A stretch of 64,000 bases of DNA from Nocardia acidivorans NBRC 108247 (GTDB taxonomy: Bacteria; Actinomycetota; Actinomycetes; Mycobacteriales; Mycobacteriaceae): positions 1 to 64,000 of the forward strand of contig NZ_BDAW01000038.1 of assembly GCF_001625085.1 (NCBI RefSeq), in the 5' to 3' direction. Positions 51,610-60,773 of this stretch are shown one piece after another. The notes beneath the pieces are model-generated. The model made no database searches. It was given only the letters and a program-made list of their open reading frames with translations, and was not told where the DNA came from. The stretch's first letter is position 1. The number at the start of each line of letters is the position of its first letter. A program made the position numbers and the translations under genes.

Positions 51610-53511
51610 ATGGATACGTCGGCTGGACCAGCCGTGACCGAAACCAATGATCGGCTGACCGCCGGAGCCCCCGCGACGCTACGTGCGGACCATGCGGCTC
51701 CCGATCGCCTGGTGTTGGCGCGCGGCCTGTTCACCGGCCCCGCCCCGCGCATCAGCGATGAGCTGTACGCGGTCGTCAAGGGCGGTAAGGCCCATCGCGA
51801 ACGGTTCAGCCTGCGGCTGGACAAGGGCGCGACCGCGCACACCAATACCTACTTCGGGCGTTTCGCCGCCAGCTACTGGCAGCGCTGGACCTCGGTCACC
51901 GCCGTCCAGGTCGCCATGACCCTCGAGGTCGGCGGTAAGACCAAGGTGCGACTGGCCGCCTCCGATATCGCCGGGCACCGGCGTGTCGCGGCCACCGCGC
52001 AAACCAGCGAATCCGGGCGGGTCGTATTGACCGCCGCACTGGACATGTTCATCGACGGCGGCGCACTGTGGATCGAGGTCGACGCCATCGGCGGCGAGGT
52101 CACCATCTCCGATCTGGAGTGGACCGCGCCCGCGCCGGAGACAGTGCGCCCGGTGGCCATTGCCATCTGCACCTTCAATCGCGCACCGGACTGTGCCGCC
52201 ACCATGGCCGCGCTCGCCTCGGATCCGACCGTGCTGAACGCCATCGACGCGGTGTACGTGGTCGATCAGGGCACCGATCTGGTGCAGGATCAGCCGGTCT
52301 TCGCCGAGACCGCGCCCAAGCTGGGTGACAAGCTGCGGTATATCCGGCAGCCGAATCTCGGTGGCGCGGGCGGTTTCACGCGCGGGCTGTACGAGGTCTC
52401 CGGTGCGAACGAGCATGCCGACGTCATCCTGATGGACGACGACATCCTGTGCGAGCCGGAAACGGTGTTGCGGCTCAACGCCTTCGCGAATATGACCGTC
52501 GAACCCACCCTGGTGGGCGCGCAGATGCTCTTCCTGTTCAATCCCGACTACCTCAATGTCGGCGCCGAGGAGACCGATCTGGCCCGGCTGCGGCACGGCC
52601 AGAAGGTGTCCAAGGCGCTGCGCAACACCAGCATGCTCAAGAAGCATCAGGAACGCCGCGTGGACGCGGGCTACCAGGCGTGGTGGACCTGCCTGATCCC
52701 GGCCGAGGTGGTCAAGAAGATCGGGCTGCCGGTACCGATCTTCTTCCAGTGGGACGATGTCGAATACGGTTTGCGCGCACGGGAGAACGGTTTCGTCACC
52801 GTCACCCTGCCGAACGCCGCCGTGTGGCACGCCGACTTCTACTGGAAGGATTTCGACGACTGGGCGCGCTACTTCTCCTCGCGCAATTCGCTCATCGTCT
52901 CCTCGCTGCACACCGATCTGGATCCGAAAGCCGTTACCCGCCAGCTGTTCCGGGAGATCGGCGAGTTCCTGGTCGGCATGCAGTACGGTCTGGCGCACAC
53001 CACGCTCGCGGGCATCGAGGACTATCTGCGCGGCCCGAAGGCGTTGCGGGACGGCGGCATCGAGGCGCTCGAGACCGCGCGCGGTTCCCGCGCGGACTAT
53101 CCCGAGACCATCAAGCATCCGGCGGCGACCGCACCGGTCGTCAACGCCCACGTGCATGTGCGCCGCGCCGGCGGTGAACCCAGCCGTCCGCTGCTCATCC
53201 TGTTCAAGCGCGCCCTCACCCAGTGGACCGGCCGCACCATTCCGGGCGTCGTCGGCGTCACCCGCGAGGACGCGCACTGGTGGCATATCAGTCTCTACGA
53301 TCACGTGGTCGTGACCGACGCCTCCCAGTCCGGTGTGCGAATTCGCCGCCGCGACAAGGAAACCGCGCGCCGCCTGCTGGTGCGCGCCTACCGCGTGCTC
53401 AAGCAGCTGCGCAAGGAACTCCCGAGCCTGCAACGGCAATGGCGCGCCGCCATGCCCGAACTCACCAGCCGTGAGAACTGGGAACGCCTCTACGGCATCG
53501 ACCCGAAGTGA
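51610..53511 (+). CDS. glfT2: GlfT2-type galactofuranosyltransferase
   Basis: A protein of 633 residues (637 in M. tuberculosis). It has the GlfT2 architecture: an N-terminal beta domain (NTYFGRFAASYWQRW matches the NAFPASYWRRW region), then a GT2 domain with AICTFNRAPDC, VDQGTD, QPNLGGAGGF and the metal-binding DDD in LMDDDILCEP. Next are WWTCLIP, the FFQWDDVEYGLRA catalytic region, AVWHADFYWKD, and a helical C-terminal domain. It polymerises galactan from UDP-galactofuranose. The start is ATG 51610, with GAGGG five bases upstream; ATG 51595 has no spaced ribosome site. Unlike in mycobacteria it is not next to glf, so a paralogue elsewhere is possible. Confidence 0.88.
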   Translation: MDTSAGPAVTETNDRLTAGAPATLRADHAAPDRLVLARGLFTGPAPRISDELYAVVKGGKAHRERFSLRLDKGATAHTNTYFGRFAASYWQRWTSVTAVQVAMTLEVGGKTKVRLAASDIAGHRRVAATAQTSESGRVVLTAALDMFIDGGALWIEVDAIGGEVTISDLEWTAPAPETVRPVAIAICTFNRAPDCAATMAALASDPTVLNAIDAVYVVDQGTDLVQDQPVFAETAPKLGDKLRYIRQPNLGGAGGFTRGLYEVSGANEHADVILMDDDILCEPETVLRLNAFANMTVEPTLVGAQMLFLFNPDYLNVGAEETDLARLRHGQKVSKALRNTSMLKKHQERRVDAGYQAWWTCLIPAEVVKKIGLPVPIFFQWDDVEYGLRARENGFVTVTLPNAAVWHADFYWKDFDDWARYFSSRNSLIVSSLHTDLDPKAVTRQLFREIGEFLVGMQYGLAHTTLAGIEDYLRGPKALRDGGIEALETARGSRADYPETIKHPAATAPVVNAHVHVRRAGGEPSRPLLILFKRALTQWTGRTIPGVVGVTREDAHWWHISLYDHVVVTDASQSGVRIRRRDKETARRLLVRAYRVLKQLRKELPSLQRQWRAAMPELTSRENWERLYGIDPK

Positions 53512-53535
53512 ACTGAATCGAGAACGAAGTCCCCT

Positions 53536-53624
53536 CGTCATCCCGGCATGCTTTCGGCCGGGATCCACACAATCGGCTGACTCGCCCCCGGTGTGGATCC
53601 CGGCCGAAACGCGCCGGGATGACG
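53536..53624. repeat. Dispersed palindromic repeat, full double copy
   Basis: Arms CGTCATCCCGGCATGC...GGCCGGGATCCACAC and GTGTGGATCCCGGCC...GCCGGGATGACG around a 20-base centre. It fills the space between convergent glfT2 and the tetR gene, where no other terminator is seen. Confidence 0.9.
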
Positions 53625-53626
53625 GG

Positions 53627-54220
53627 CTATTCGTGTGCGGTGAGTAGCGCCCGCGTCGCCGCCACCAGGTCGGCGTCCAGCCAGTCCGGGAACTCGTCGG
53701 TGTAGGCGTAGCGGCGCAGTGCGCCGTAGGGCAGGTCCACCACGGCGCGGCGCACGGCGTCGAGTTCGCGTTCACCGTCGGATCCGTAGATGCCCCGGGC
53801 GATTCGGCTCAGCGTCGCGAAGAGGGGTTCGTTCATGGCGGCCAGCCGGTCGTTGAATTGGGTGTCCGGCGCGCCGTCCAGGAGGTCGCGCGGCCGCAGG
53901 TTCAGCAGCAGTTTCGCATCCTCGAGCCGCTCCCGGCCGAAGGCGAGCGCGGCGCCGGTCATGGCCACCGCGGCCTCGAGCGGATCATCCTGGGCGGCGG
54001 CCGCGCCGAGCACACCGGTTTGGAATCGGTCCAGCGCCCGTATCCAGGCGGCCGTCAGCACACCATTGCGATTGCCGAACCGGTGGTACAGCGTGCCGAC
54101 AGGCGCGCCGCTCGCCTCGGCGATGGCGGCGACGCTGGCCGCGCGTGGACCCTCGCGCAGCACCAGGGTGCGCGCCGCGTCGAGGATCACATCGGTGTCG
54201 TGCTTCCGGGGAGGTGCCAT
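53627..54220 (-). CDS. TetR family transcriptional regulator
   Basis: A protein of 197 residues. The HTH is near residues 8-55 (VILDAARTLVLREGPRAASVAAIAEASGAPVGTLYHRFGNR). A ligand domain follows. It is divergent from the next gene with only 21 bases between start codons, so its operator must overlap both promoters (GAACTAGTACAGTCCTTC). Autoregulation and control of the DUF2867-like gene are likely. The effector is unknown. Confidence 0.9.
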   Translation of the reverse strand: MAPPRKHDTDVILDAARTLVLREGPRAASVAAIAEASGAPVGTLYHRFGNRNGVLTAAWIRALDRFQTGVLGAAAAQDDPLEAAVAMTGAALAFGRERLEDAKLLLNLRPRDLLDGAPDTQFNDRLAAMNEPLFATLSRIARGIYGSDGERELDAVRRAVVDLPYGALRRYAYTDEFPDWLDADLVAATRALLTAHE

Positions 54221-54241
54221 GAACTAGTACAGTCCTTCTAT

Positions 54242-54616
54242 ATGGAGCGTTTGCCCTATATCGATCAGCATTCCACAATAATCCCCGCGGATCGCGCCCG
54301 AACCTGGTCCGCCCTGCTGCGCACGACCTGCAAAGACCCGGATGATCTCAGCACACTTCCGCGCGGATTCACCGTCGACGAGGCCGACCCGCCGAATCGA
54401 TTGGCCCTGACCGGCCACCACCCCTTCTCCCGCTACGCCCTGGTCTTCCTCCTCGCCGAGGAATCCCCCACCGTCACCCGCCTCACCGCCGAGAGCTGGG
54501 GCGAGTTCCCCGGCCTACACGGCCGCGTCTACCGAGCCCTCGTCATCGGGAGCGGTGGCCACCGCGTGGTGGTCCGCGCCGTGCTCGAGCGCGTCGCCGC
54601 CGCGGTCGAGGCATGA
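54242..54616 (+). CDS. DUF2867-like protein
   Basis: A protein of 124 residues, probably translated from a leaderless transcript (ATG 54242, no ribosome site, 21 bases from the divergent tetR start). It carries RARTWSALLRT, LALTGHHPFSRYALVF, then AESWGEFPGLHGRVYRALVIGSGGH. That resembles the DUF2867/SRPBCC-like helix-grip proteins of actinobacteria. Such proteins bind hydrophobic ligands, but this is inference. It is controlled by the adjoining TetR. Confidence 0.75.
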   Translation: MERLPYIDQHSTIIPADRARTWSALLRTTCKDPDDLSTLPRGFTVDEADPPNRLALTGHHPFSRYALVFLLAEESPTVTRLTAESWGEFPGLHGRVYRALVIGSGGHRVVVRAVLERVAAAVEA

Positions 54617-54661
54617 GAACGGCGGACCGCGCACCCGCGACCCGCCATTCGAAGGATGGTG

Positions 54662-55510
54662 TCAGAGGAACAGGTCCGTGGTGAGCGGGCCGTCGCCCGG
54701 GATCACCCGGTACTTGTCCAGATCGGTAATGCCGTGGGCGGCAAGGACTTCGTCATCGATGAAGAAATTGCCGGTGGTGTCCTTGGCGGGGGAGGTCAGG
54801 ACCAGGTAGGCGGCGTCGGCGTAGATGTCGGGGGTGCGCGAGGTGGAGACCATCTCCTCACCGCCGAGCAGGTTGCGGACCGCCGCGGTGGCGATGGTGG
54901 TGCGCGGCCACAGCGAGTTCACGCCGATACCGTATTTGCGCAGTTCCTCGGCCAAACCCAGTGTGGTGAGCGACATTCCGTACTTGGCGATGGTGTAGCC
55001 GAGCGAGGAACCCGCCCATTTCGGATCCAGGTTCAACGGCGGGGACAGCGTCAGGATGTGTGGATCGCGGCCCGCCTGCGCCGAATCCTTCAGCGCCGGA
55101 ATGCAGGTCTTGGAGAGCAGGAAACTGCCGCGGGCATTGATGTCCTGCATGAGGTCGTACTTCTTCATGGGCAGAATCTCGGTGGGGGACAGGTCGATTG
55201 CCGACGCGTTGTTCACCACGATGTCGATACCGCCGAAGCGTTGCACGGTCTGCTGTACCGCCTCGGCGACGGCCCCGTCATCGCGCACATCGCCGACGTA
55301 CTTGAGCACGGTGCCGCCCGCCTGCTCCAACTCCGCCGCCGCGGTATGAATGGTGCCCGGCAGCTTCGGATGCGGGGTGTCGGTCTTGGCGATCAGGGTG
55401 ATGTTCGCCCCGTCCGCCGCCGCCCGTTTGGCGATCTCGAGCCCGATGCCGCGGCTACCGCCCGACATGATCATGGTCCGGCCCGCCAGCGGTTTCCGTG
55501 CTTGTGTCAT
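54662..55510 (-). CDS. SDR family oxidoreductase (HSDL2/citronellol dehydrogenase-like)
   Basis: A protein of 282 residues. The nucleotide motif is SGGSRGIGLEIA, followed by IAKTDTPHPKLPGTIHTAA, a stretch typical of the HSDL2 and SCP2-linked SDR branch. Then come NNASAIDL, ILTLSPPLNL (catalytic Ser region) and YTIAKYGMS (Tyr, Lys). It probably oxidises a hydrophobic alcohol or hydroxyacyl substrate with NAD(P). Upstream lies the palindrome at 55617-55634, which could be bound by the TetR regulator nearby or another repressor. Confidence 0.88.
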   Translation of the reverse strand: MTQARKPLAGRTMIMSGGSRGIGLEIAKRAAADGANITLIAKTDTPHPKLPGTIHTAAAELEQAGGTVLKYVGDVRDDGAVAEAVQQTVQRFGGIDIVVNNASAIDLSPTEILPMKKYDLMQDINARGSFLLSKTCIPALKDSAQAGRDPHILTLSPPLNLDPKWAGSSLGYTIAKYGMSLTTLGLAEELRKYGIGVNSLWPRTTIATAAVRNLLGGEEMVSTSRTPDIYADAAYLVLTSPAKDTTGNFFIDDEVLAAHGITDLDKYRVIPGDGPLTTDLFL

Positions 55511-55616
55511 GGTCAGCTCCCTCTCCCTTGCCGTCGCCCCGGTTCGATAATCCGCGCGTCCATGCGAGGCCGGGGCGAAAACCCTGCAATTCGGACAGTA
55601 GGCGTAAACGGCCTTC

Positions 55617-55634
55617 TATGCAACGAGTTGCATA
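55617..55634. promoter_or_regulatory. Palindromic operator candidate
   Basis: TATGCAAC-GA-GTTGCATA is an exact 8+2+8 inverted repeat, 107 bases upstream of the SDR start and 85 bases upstream of the divergent serine hydrolase start. The form is that of MarR- or TetR-family operators. Confidence 0.6.
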
Positions 55635-55718
55635 AGCGCGAGGGTAGCGCCAGCACTACCGGCTATTCGGGTGTGCGCCGGATCGGCAGGTCAGCGTGGT
55701 TTTCCTAGGCTCGTTCGC

Positions 55719-56903
55719 ATGAGGAAACTTCGACGGCAGCGCAGCGCGACCGCACTGGCCGGACTCGGACTGGTGGCCGCGCTGACCGCGGCGGCCTGCG
55801 CCAACCAGGACCCCGCGCCCGCGGCGAACAGCGCCCACCACGATCAGACCATCGTGGACGCCATGAATGCCGCTGTGCGTGGCGGATTCCCAGGGGTGCA
55901 GGTGGTCATCACCGGCCCCGCCGGACGGCGCACCCTGACCGCCGGCAAGGGCGATCTCGCCACCGGCGCACCGATCGCGGACGACGCGCGGGTCCGAATC
56001 GGCAGCAATACCAAGACCTTCGTCGCCACGGTGGTACTGCAATTGGTGGCCGAGGGAAAACTCGATCCGGACGCGCCCATCGAACGCTATCTGCCCGGCG
56101 TCGTCCAGGGCACCGGCAATGACGGCAACCGGATCAGCGTGCGACAGCTGCTCCAGCACACCAGCGGCCTGCCCGATTACCTCGCGGGCGGCGACCCGGA
56201 ACTGCGCGCCGCCACGAATACCCCACAGCTGGACGTGACTCGAGAGGACACCCGCTGGACCCAATACCTCCCGGCGGACCTGGTGCGCTTGGCCATGACC
56301 ATGCCACCGCAATTCGAACCCGGCGCGCGCTCGGTCTACACCAACACCAACTATCTGCTGCTCGGCATGCTCATCGAGAAGATCACCGGGCACACCGCCG
56401 CCGCCGAAATCGGCACCCGCGTCATCGACGAACTGGGTTTGCGGGACACCTACTACCCGGCCGCCGGGGAAACCGTCATTCGGGGACCGCATCCCAAGGG
56501 CTATCAGGTGCTCGACGGTAAGCAACTCGACTTCACCGACCTCAACCCCTCCTGGGCCGACAGCGCGGGCGGCATGGTCTCCACCGGAGCCGATCTCAAC
56601 CGCTTCTTCACCGCGCTCCTGAAGGGCGATCTACTCTCCGCCGCCCAGCTCGCGCAAATGAAGCGGACCGTACCCTTCGATCGAATGCCCGGCGGCGGTT
56701 ACGGATTGGGCCTCATTCGCGTGGCGAACTCCTGCGATCGGGAGATCTGGGGTCACGGCGGCAGCATCCCCGGCTTCGAAACCCGCAATGGCGTCCTACC
56801 CGACGGCACCGCGGTCACCGTCACCGTCAATCAGCTCCCCACCGATGAGGCGAGCGCGGATCTGGCCACGGCGGTCGCGGACGCCGCCCTGTGCACGAGT
56901 TGA
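55719..56903 (+). CDS. Serine hydrolase, beta-lactamase/D-Ala-D-Ala carboxypeptidase family (lipoprotein)
   Basis: A protein of 394 residues. A signal peptide ends in a lipobox-like TAAAC, Cys about 27, so it is probably lipid-anchored outside. The class C-type motifs are all present: SxxK as SNTK (Ser96, Lys99), YxN as YTN in SVYTNTNYLLLG, and HxG as HGG in WGHGGSIPGF. It hydrolyses an ester or amide; peptidoglycan stem peptides or another acyl substrate are possible. The start is ATG 55719. The related Tap-like hydrolase follows after 55 bases. Confidence 0.9.
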   Translation: MRKLRRQRSATALAGLGLVAALTAAACANQDPAPAANSAHHDQTIVDAMNAAVRGGFPGVQVVITGPAGRRTLTAGKGDLATGAPIADDARVRIGSNTKTFVATVVLQLVAEGKLDPDAPIERYLPGVVQGTGNDGNRISVRQLLQHTSGLPDYLAGGDPELRAATNTPQLDVTREDTRWTQYLPADLVRLAMTMPPQFEPGARSVYTNTNYLLLGMLIEKITGHTAAAEIGTRVIDELGLRDTYYPAAGETVIRGPHPKGYQVLDGKQLDFTDLNPSWADSAGGMVSTGADLNRFFTALLKGDLLSAAQLAQMKRTVPFDRMPGGGYGLGLIRVANSCDREIWGHGGSIPGFETRNGVLPDGTAVTVTVNQLPTDEASADLATAVADAALCTS

Positions 56904-56958
56904 ACCACCCCGTGCCGCATCCCGATTCGTCAGCACCGCACGCTTGGAAGGAATGACC

Positions 56959-58542
56959 GTGCGTCACTCGAACAGCACCGACCCCGCCGAACTCCCCGAC
57001 TCGCACAGCACACCGCGGCGTTCCCGCCGGGCCCGGCGTCGACTGGGATGGGGGGTGGCGGGCGTGGCCGGAGTCGCCGCCGTGATCGGCGCCGTGCTCG
57101 TCACACCGATCGTCCCGGCCGCCGAGGCCGAACCCGCACTGGACCGGTTCTACAGTCAGCGCCCGGAATGGAAGCCCTGCGGTGACGCCCCGCTCGACGC
57201 GGCGGGCGCGCAATGCGCCGATATCACCGTGCCGCTGAATTACGCTGCCCCGCAGGGCGAGACGATCACCGTCGCCATCTCACGGATCGCCGCCACCGAT
57301 CGGGCGAACCGGCGCGGCATCATCCTGTCCAACCCGGGCGGTCCCGGTGGTGCGGGCCTGGGCTTCACGGTCGAGTTCGGAGCGGCCATGACCGCCGATG
57401 TCCGCGCCCGCTACGACCTCATCGGTATCGACCCGCGCGGGGTGGGCCGCTCCTCGGCCGTGCACTGCGGCTGGCCACGCGGCTTCGGCTTGCAATCGGC
57501 GGGCCTGGATGCGGTGGGCTATGCCGAATCCGTCGCGGTGCAGTCCGATCTGGCCGCGCGCTGCGCCGCTTCCGGCGGAGAACGGCTGCGGTACTTCACC
57601 ACTCGCAATACCGCCCGCGATCTCGATGTCATTCGCGGTGTCCTCGGCGAGGAGAAGGCCAGCTTCTACGGCACCTCCTACGGCACCTACCTGGGCTCGG
57701 TCTACACCCAGATGTTCCCCGAGCGCAGTGACCGCATCGTGCTGGACAGTTCGGTCGATCCGGTCCGCTACGGCGCGGTCGACATGATGCGCGATATGGG
57801 CGCACCCAATGAGGCCGCCCTGGACAGCTGGGCAGATTCGGCCGCGGCCAAGGAGGGGGAATACCACCTGGGCGCTAATCGCGAACAGGTGCGCGCCACC
57901 CTGATGGATCTGATTCGCCGTGCGGCCGAGAAGCCCATCCGGATAGGCGAATACGAGGTGGACGAACATTCGCTGCCGATGATGATCTTCACCGCGCTCG
58001 ACGATCCGCGCACCTACGACACCGTCTCCGATATGGTCCGCCTGTTCGCCGATGCGGCCGACGGCGTTCCGGTCGATCCGGACCCGGGCATCCTGAAGTC
58101 GCTGGCCTACATGCTGAAGGCCGATCCGGAGGACGGCGCGGCGCAGATGGCCATCATGTGCGGCGATGTCGCCGTACCTCGCGATCCGGGGTGGTACTGG
58201 CGCAATATCGAGGCGGCGCGTGCCACCCAGCCGGTATTCGGCGCGTTCGCCAACAACATCACCCCCTGCGCCTTCTGGGCCCCGCCGGTGGAATCACCCA
58301 CGGTGGTGGACAATTCGATCCCGGCGCTTATCGTGCAGTCCACCGGTGACACCCGCACCAGCTACGGCAATGCCCAGGGCATGCACCGGGCGCTACCCGC
58401 CTCGCGCATGGTGACGCTGGAGAATGTGGCCATCCACTGGATCTTCGGCCGCTATCCGAACAGCTGTGTGTACTCGGCGGTCAACACCTACTTCCGGGAC
58501 GGCGCCTTGCCCGCGAATGATGTGACCTGCCAAGCGGATTGA
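56959..58542 (+). CDS. Secreted alpha/beta hydrolase, tripeptidyl aminopeptidase-like
   Basis: A protein of 527 residues. A long N-region with Arg-Arg (SRRARRRLG) precedes a hydrophobic segment ending in PAAEAEP, so it is exported or anchored. The hydrolase core has SNPGGPGGAGLGF (oxyanion hole), IDPRGVGRSS, nucleophile GTSYGTYLG (Ser240), the C-terminal TAP-like lid and acid VQSTGDTRTS, and His in ENVAIHWIF. It matches Streptomyces tripeptidyl aminopeptidases. GGAAGGA lies six bases before GTG 56959 but touches ATG 56953, so either could start it. It probably shares a transcript with the preceding serine hydrolase. Confidence 0.88.
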   Translation: MRHSNSTDPAELPDSHSTPRRSRRARRRLGWGVAGVAGVAAVIGAVLVTPIVPAAEAEPALDRFYSQRPEWKPCGDAPLDAAGAQCADITVPLNYAAPQGETITVAISRIAATDRANRRGIILSNPGGPGGAGLGFTVEFGAAMTADVRARYDLIGIDPRGVGRSSAVHCGWPRGFGLQSAGLDAVGYAESVAVQSDLAARCAASGGERLRYFTTRNTARDLDVIRGVLGEEKASFYGTSYGTYLGSVYTQMFPERSDRIVLDSSVDPVRYGAVDMMRDMGAPNEAALDSWADSAAAKEGEYHLGANREQVRATLMDLIRRAAEKPIRIGEYEVDEHSLPMMIFTALDDPRTYDTVSDMVRLFADAADGVPVDPDPGILKSLAYMLKADPEDGAAQMAIMCGDVAVPRDPGWYWRNIEAARATQPVFGAFANNITPCAFWAPPVESPTVVDNSIPALIVQSTGDTRTSYGNAQGMHRALPASRMVTLENVAIHWIFGRYPNSCVYSAVNTYFRDGALPANDVTCQAD

Positions 58543-58572
58543 GGCGGTGCGGGTGGCGAAGGCCGGGCCCGC

Positions 58573-59217
58573 TCACGCATTGAGATAGGCGAGCACCGCC
58601 AGCACCCGGCGGTGCCCGACCTCGTCCGCGAACAACCCGAGTTTGGCGAAGATGCTCCGAATGTGTTTGAGCACAGCGCCTTCGGAGACCACGAGGCGCT
58701 CGGCAATGGTGCCGTTGTCGAGCCCCTCCGCCATCAGCGCCAGCACCTCGCGTTCGCGCGGGGTCAGCGCCGAGAGCGGATCGTCCGCCTTGCGCCGCAC
58801 CAGCAATTGCGAGATCACCTCCGGATCCATGGCGGTGCCGCCGTCGGCCACCCGCCGCAGCGACTCCAGGAATCGATCCACCTTGCCGACTCGTTCCTTG
58901 AGCAGATAGCCGACCCCGCCCGCACCGTCGCCGAGCAGTTCGGCCGCATAGCTGTCCTCCACCCACGCCGAGAGCACCAGCACCGGCAAGCCGGGGTGAA
59001 TTCGCCTGGCCCGCACCGCCGCCCGCAATCCGTCATCGGTGAAGGTGGGCGGCATCCGTACATCCACCACCAGTGCGTCCGGCCGATCCGCCGTCACCGC
59101 GGTGAGCAGATCATCGGCATTGTCGACGGCCGCGACCACCTCGATGCCGGCGGATCGCAACAGCAGTACCAACCCCTCGCGCAGCAGGGCATCGTCCTCG
59201 GCGATGATCACTCGCAC
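58573..59217 (-). CDS. LuxR/NarL-type response regulator
   Basis: A protein of 214 residues from GTG 59217 (VRVIIAEDDALLREGL). The receiver domain has acidic IAEDD, phospho-acceptor Asp in LVVDVRMPP and Lys in YLLKERVG. The LuxR HTH is LTPREREVLALMAEGLDNGTIAERLVVSEGAVLKHIRSIFAKLGL. The N-terminal extension of 30 Arg-rich residues encoded upstream in frame overlaps the gap after the kinase gene and is unlikely to be translated. It is paired with the histidine kinase 46 bases upstream. The target genes are unknown; the peptidase or hydrolase genes nearby are candidates. Confidence 0.93.
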   Translation of the reverse strand: MRVIIAEDDALLREGLVLLLRSAGIEVVAAVDNADDLLTAVTADRPDALVVDVRMPPTFTDDGLRAAVRARRIHPGLPVLVLSAWVEDSYAAELLGDGAGGVGYLLKERVGKVDRFLESLRRVADGGTAMDPEVISQLLVRRKADDPLSALTPREREVLALMAEGLDNGTIAERLVVSEGAVLKHIRSIFAKLGLFADEVGHRRVLAVLAYLNA

Positions 59218-59263
59218 GGCGGCACCGTCCGCGCGGTCTCGTGCTCGGTGGCGTTCTCGGCCT

Positions 59264-60565
59264 TCATGATCCGCACGGTAGCTCCACCCGCACCACGGTG
59301 GGCCCACCGGCCGGGCTGCTCAGCAGCATGCGCCCGTCCAATGCCTCGGCCCGCCGCCTGATGCCCGCCAGCCCGCCACCCTCGATAGCGCGGGCCTCGC
59401 CGACCCCGTCATCGCGGATCTCGACGGTCAGCAGGTCCCTCGTCCCGCCGAGCGTGACCGAAATATGCTGGGCCCGAGAGTGTTTGGTGGCATTGGTGAG
59501 CGCCTCCGCGATCACGAAATAGGCGGCCGCCTCGACCGCCGCCGGTCGCCGCGGGAAGGCGTCGGCCGCTCCCGGGCCGCTCCCGGTGTCCGCATCGGCC
59601 GGGAGCCGTGCGCCCCGGCCGAGATCCACCGTGCAGGGAATGGGACTGCGCGCCGCCAGCGCCGAGATCGCACTGGCCAGACCGCGATCCGACAGCACCG
59701 GCGGATAGACGCTGCGCACCACTTCGCGCAGTTCGGCCAGCGCCGCCGTGGCGGTGTCCTGCGCCTTGCGCACCAATTCGTCGGCGGTCGCCGGATCCCG
59801 TTGCCGCACCTGCTCGGCCACCCCGAGCTGCATGATCACCGCCGCGATCCGGGCCTGCGCGCCATCGTGCAGATCCCGTTCGATGCGCCGCAGTTCCGCG
59901 CCGTGCGCGTCCAGTGCCGCCGCCCGGGTGGCGGTCAATTCCGCGACCCGATGCGCGAGCACGGCGCCCTCGGCGGGGCCCAGCAGGTACGCGGCCACCC
60001 GCGCTTGCCACCGCGCCGCCACCGGAGCCTGTAGGGCCAGCCAGAGGAACGGCAGCCCGGCGAGCGAACCCGCCAGGGCCAGTGCCCAGGAGTCCACGAC
60101 GAACCCCAGCCCCTCGATGCTCCGGGGTGTCAGCAGCCGCCAGAACCAGGGTCGAACCGTTTGCAGCACCGCGGCCACCGGCAGCACCACCGCCAGCACC
60201 CCCAGGAAAATTCCGGTCAGCGCGTTCCACGCCAGCCAGCCCAGATCCCGCCGATTGGCGGGATCGCGGACCAGCGTCGCCCACTGCTCCCGCCACCCGC
60301 CTTCCATCGGCTCGTACGGCACCGGAATCCGCTCCCCGAGATACTTTCCGGCGCGCCACCGGTCCAGCCGCACCAGCGGCCGCACCACCTTCACCGCCTC
60401 CGGCAGCACCGGAATACCCACTCCGACCAGGCAGGCGGCCCCGACGATCAGCAGCCCGGCCACCGCGAAGACCGATACCAACGAGGTGACCGCACCCAGG
60501 CCGAGATACCAGAGCGCGCCCGGCATCTCGCGCAGCCGACCCGCCACCCACCGCACAACGGTCAT
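59264..60565 (-). CDS. Sensor histidine kinase (NarL/DesK class)
   Basis: A protein of 433 residues. Residues 1-210 carry about four to five hydrophobic helices and resemble the actinobacterial putative sensor domain (GYLGLGAVTS-type helix, RDPANRRDLGWLAWNALTG). The HisKA_3 phospho-acceptor is in ELRRIERDLHDGAQARIAA. The ATPase domain has EALTNATKHS (N box), RDDGVGEARAIEGGGLAGIRRR (G1 and G2). It phosphorylates the response regulator encoded next. The ATG at 60565 begins MTVVRWVAGRLREMPGAL. Confidence 0.93.
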   Translation of the reverse strand: MTVVRWVAGRLREMPGALWYLGLGAVTSLVSVFAVAGLLIVGAACLVGVGIPVLPEAVKVVRPLVRLDRWRAGKYLGERIPVPYEPMEGGWREQWATLVRDPANRRDLGWLAWNALTGIFLGVLAVVLPVAAVLQTVRPWFWRLLTPRSIEGLGFVVDSWALALAGSLAGLPFLWLALQAPVAARWQARVAAYLLGPAEGAVLAHRVAELTATRAAALDAHGAELRRIERDLHDGAQARIAAVIMQLGVAEQVRQRDPATADELVRKAQDTATAALAELREVVRSVYPPVLSDRGLASAISALAARSPIPCTVDLGRGARLPADADTGSGPGAADAFPRRPAAVEAAAYFVIAEALTNATKHSRAQHISVTLGGTRDLLTVEIRDDGVGEARAIEGGGLAGIRRRAEALDGRMLLSSPAGGPTVVRVELPCGS

Positions 60566-60773
60566 CGTCGCCTCGCTCCCGGTCGCACCGGGAGCGGCGC
60601 GCGCACCGCATCGAGGGCGGTCATCGCCCCGTCACCGGCACTGTCGCAGCTCGTCGCACCCGTCCAACCTATCCGCCCCGCGAGTATCTCCACCCCGGCC
60701 CCTTCGAGAGGCGAACGAGTCCTTACCTTCGGCCCGCCCCACCTCAGCGGCCGGGGCCGGGGACGACACGGCG

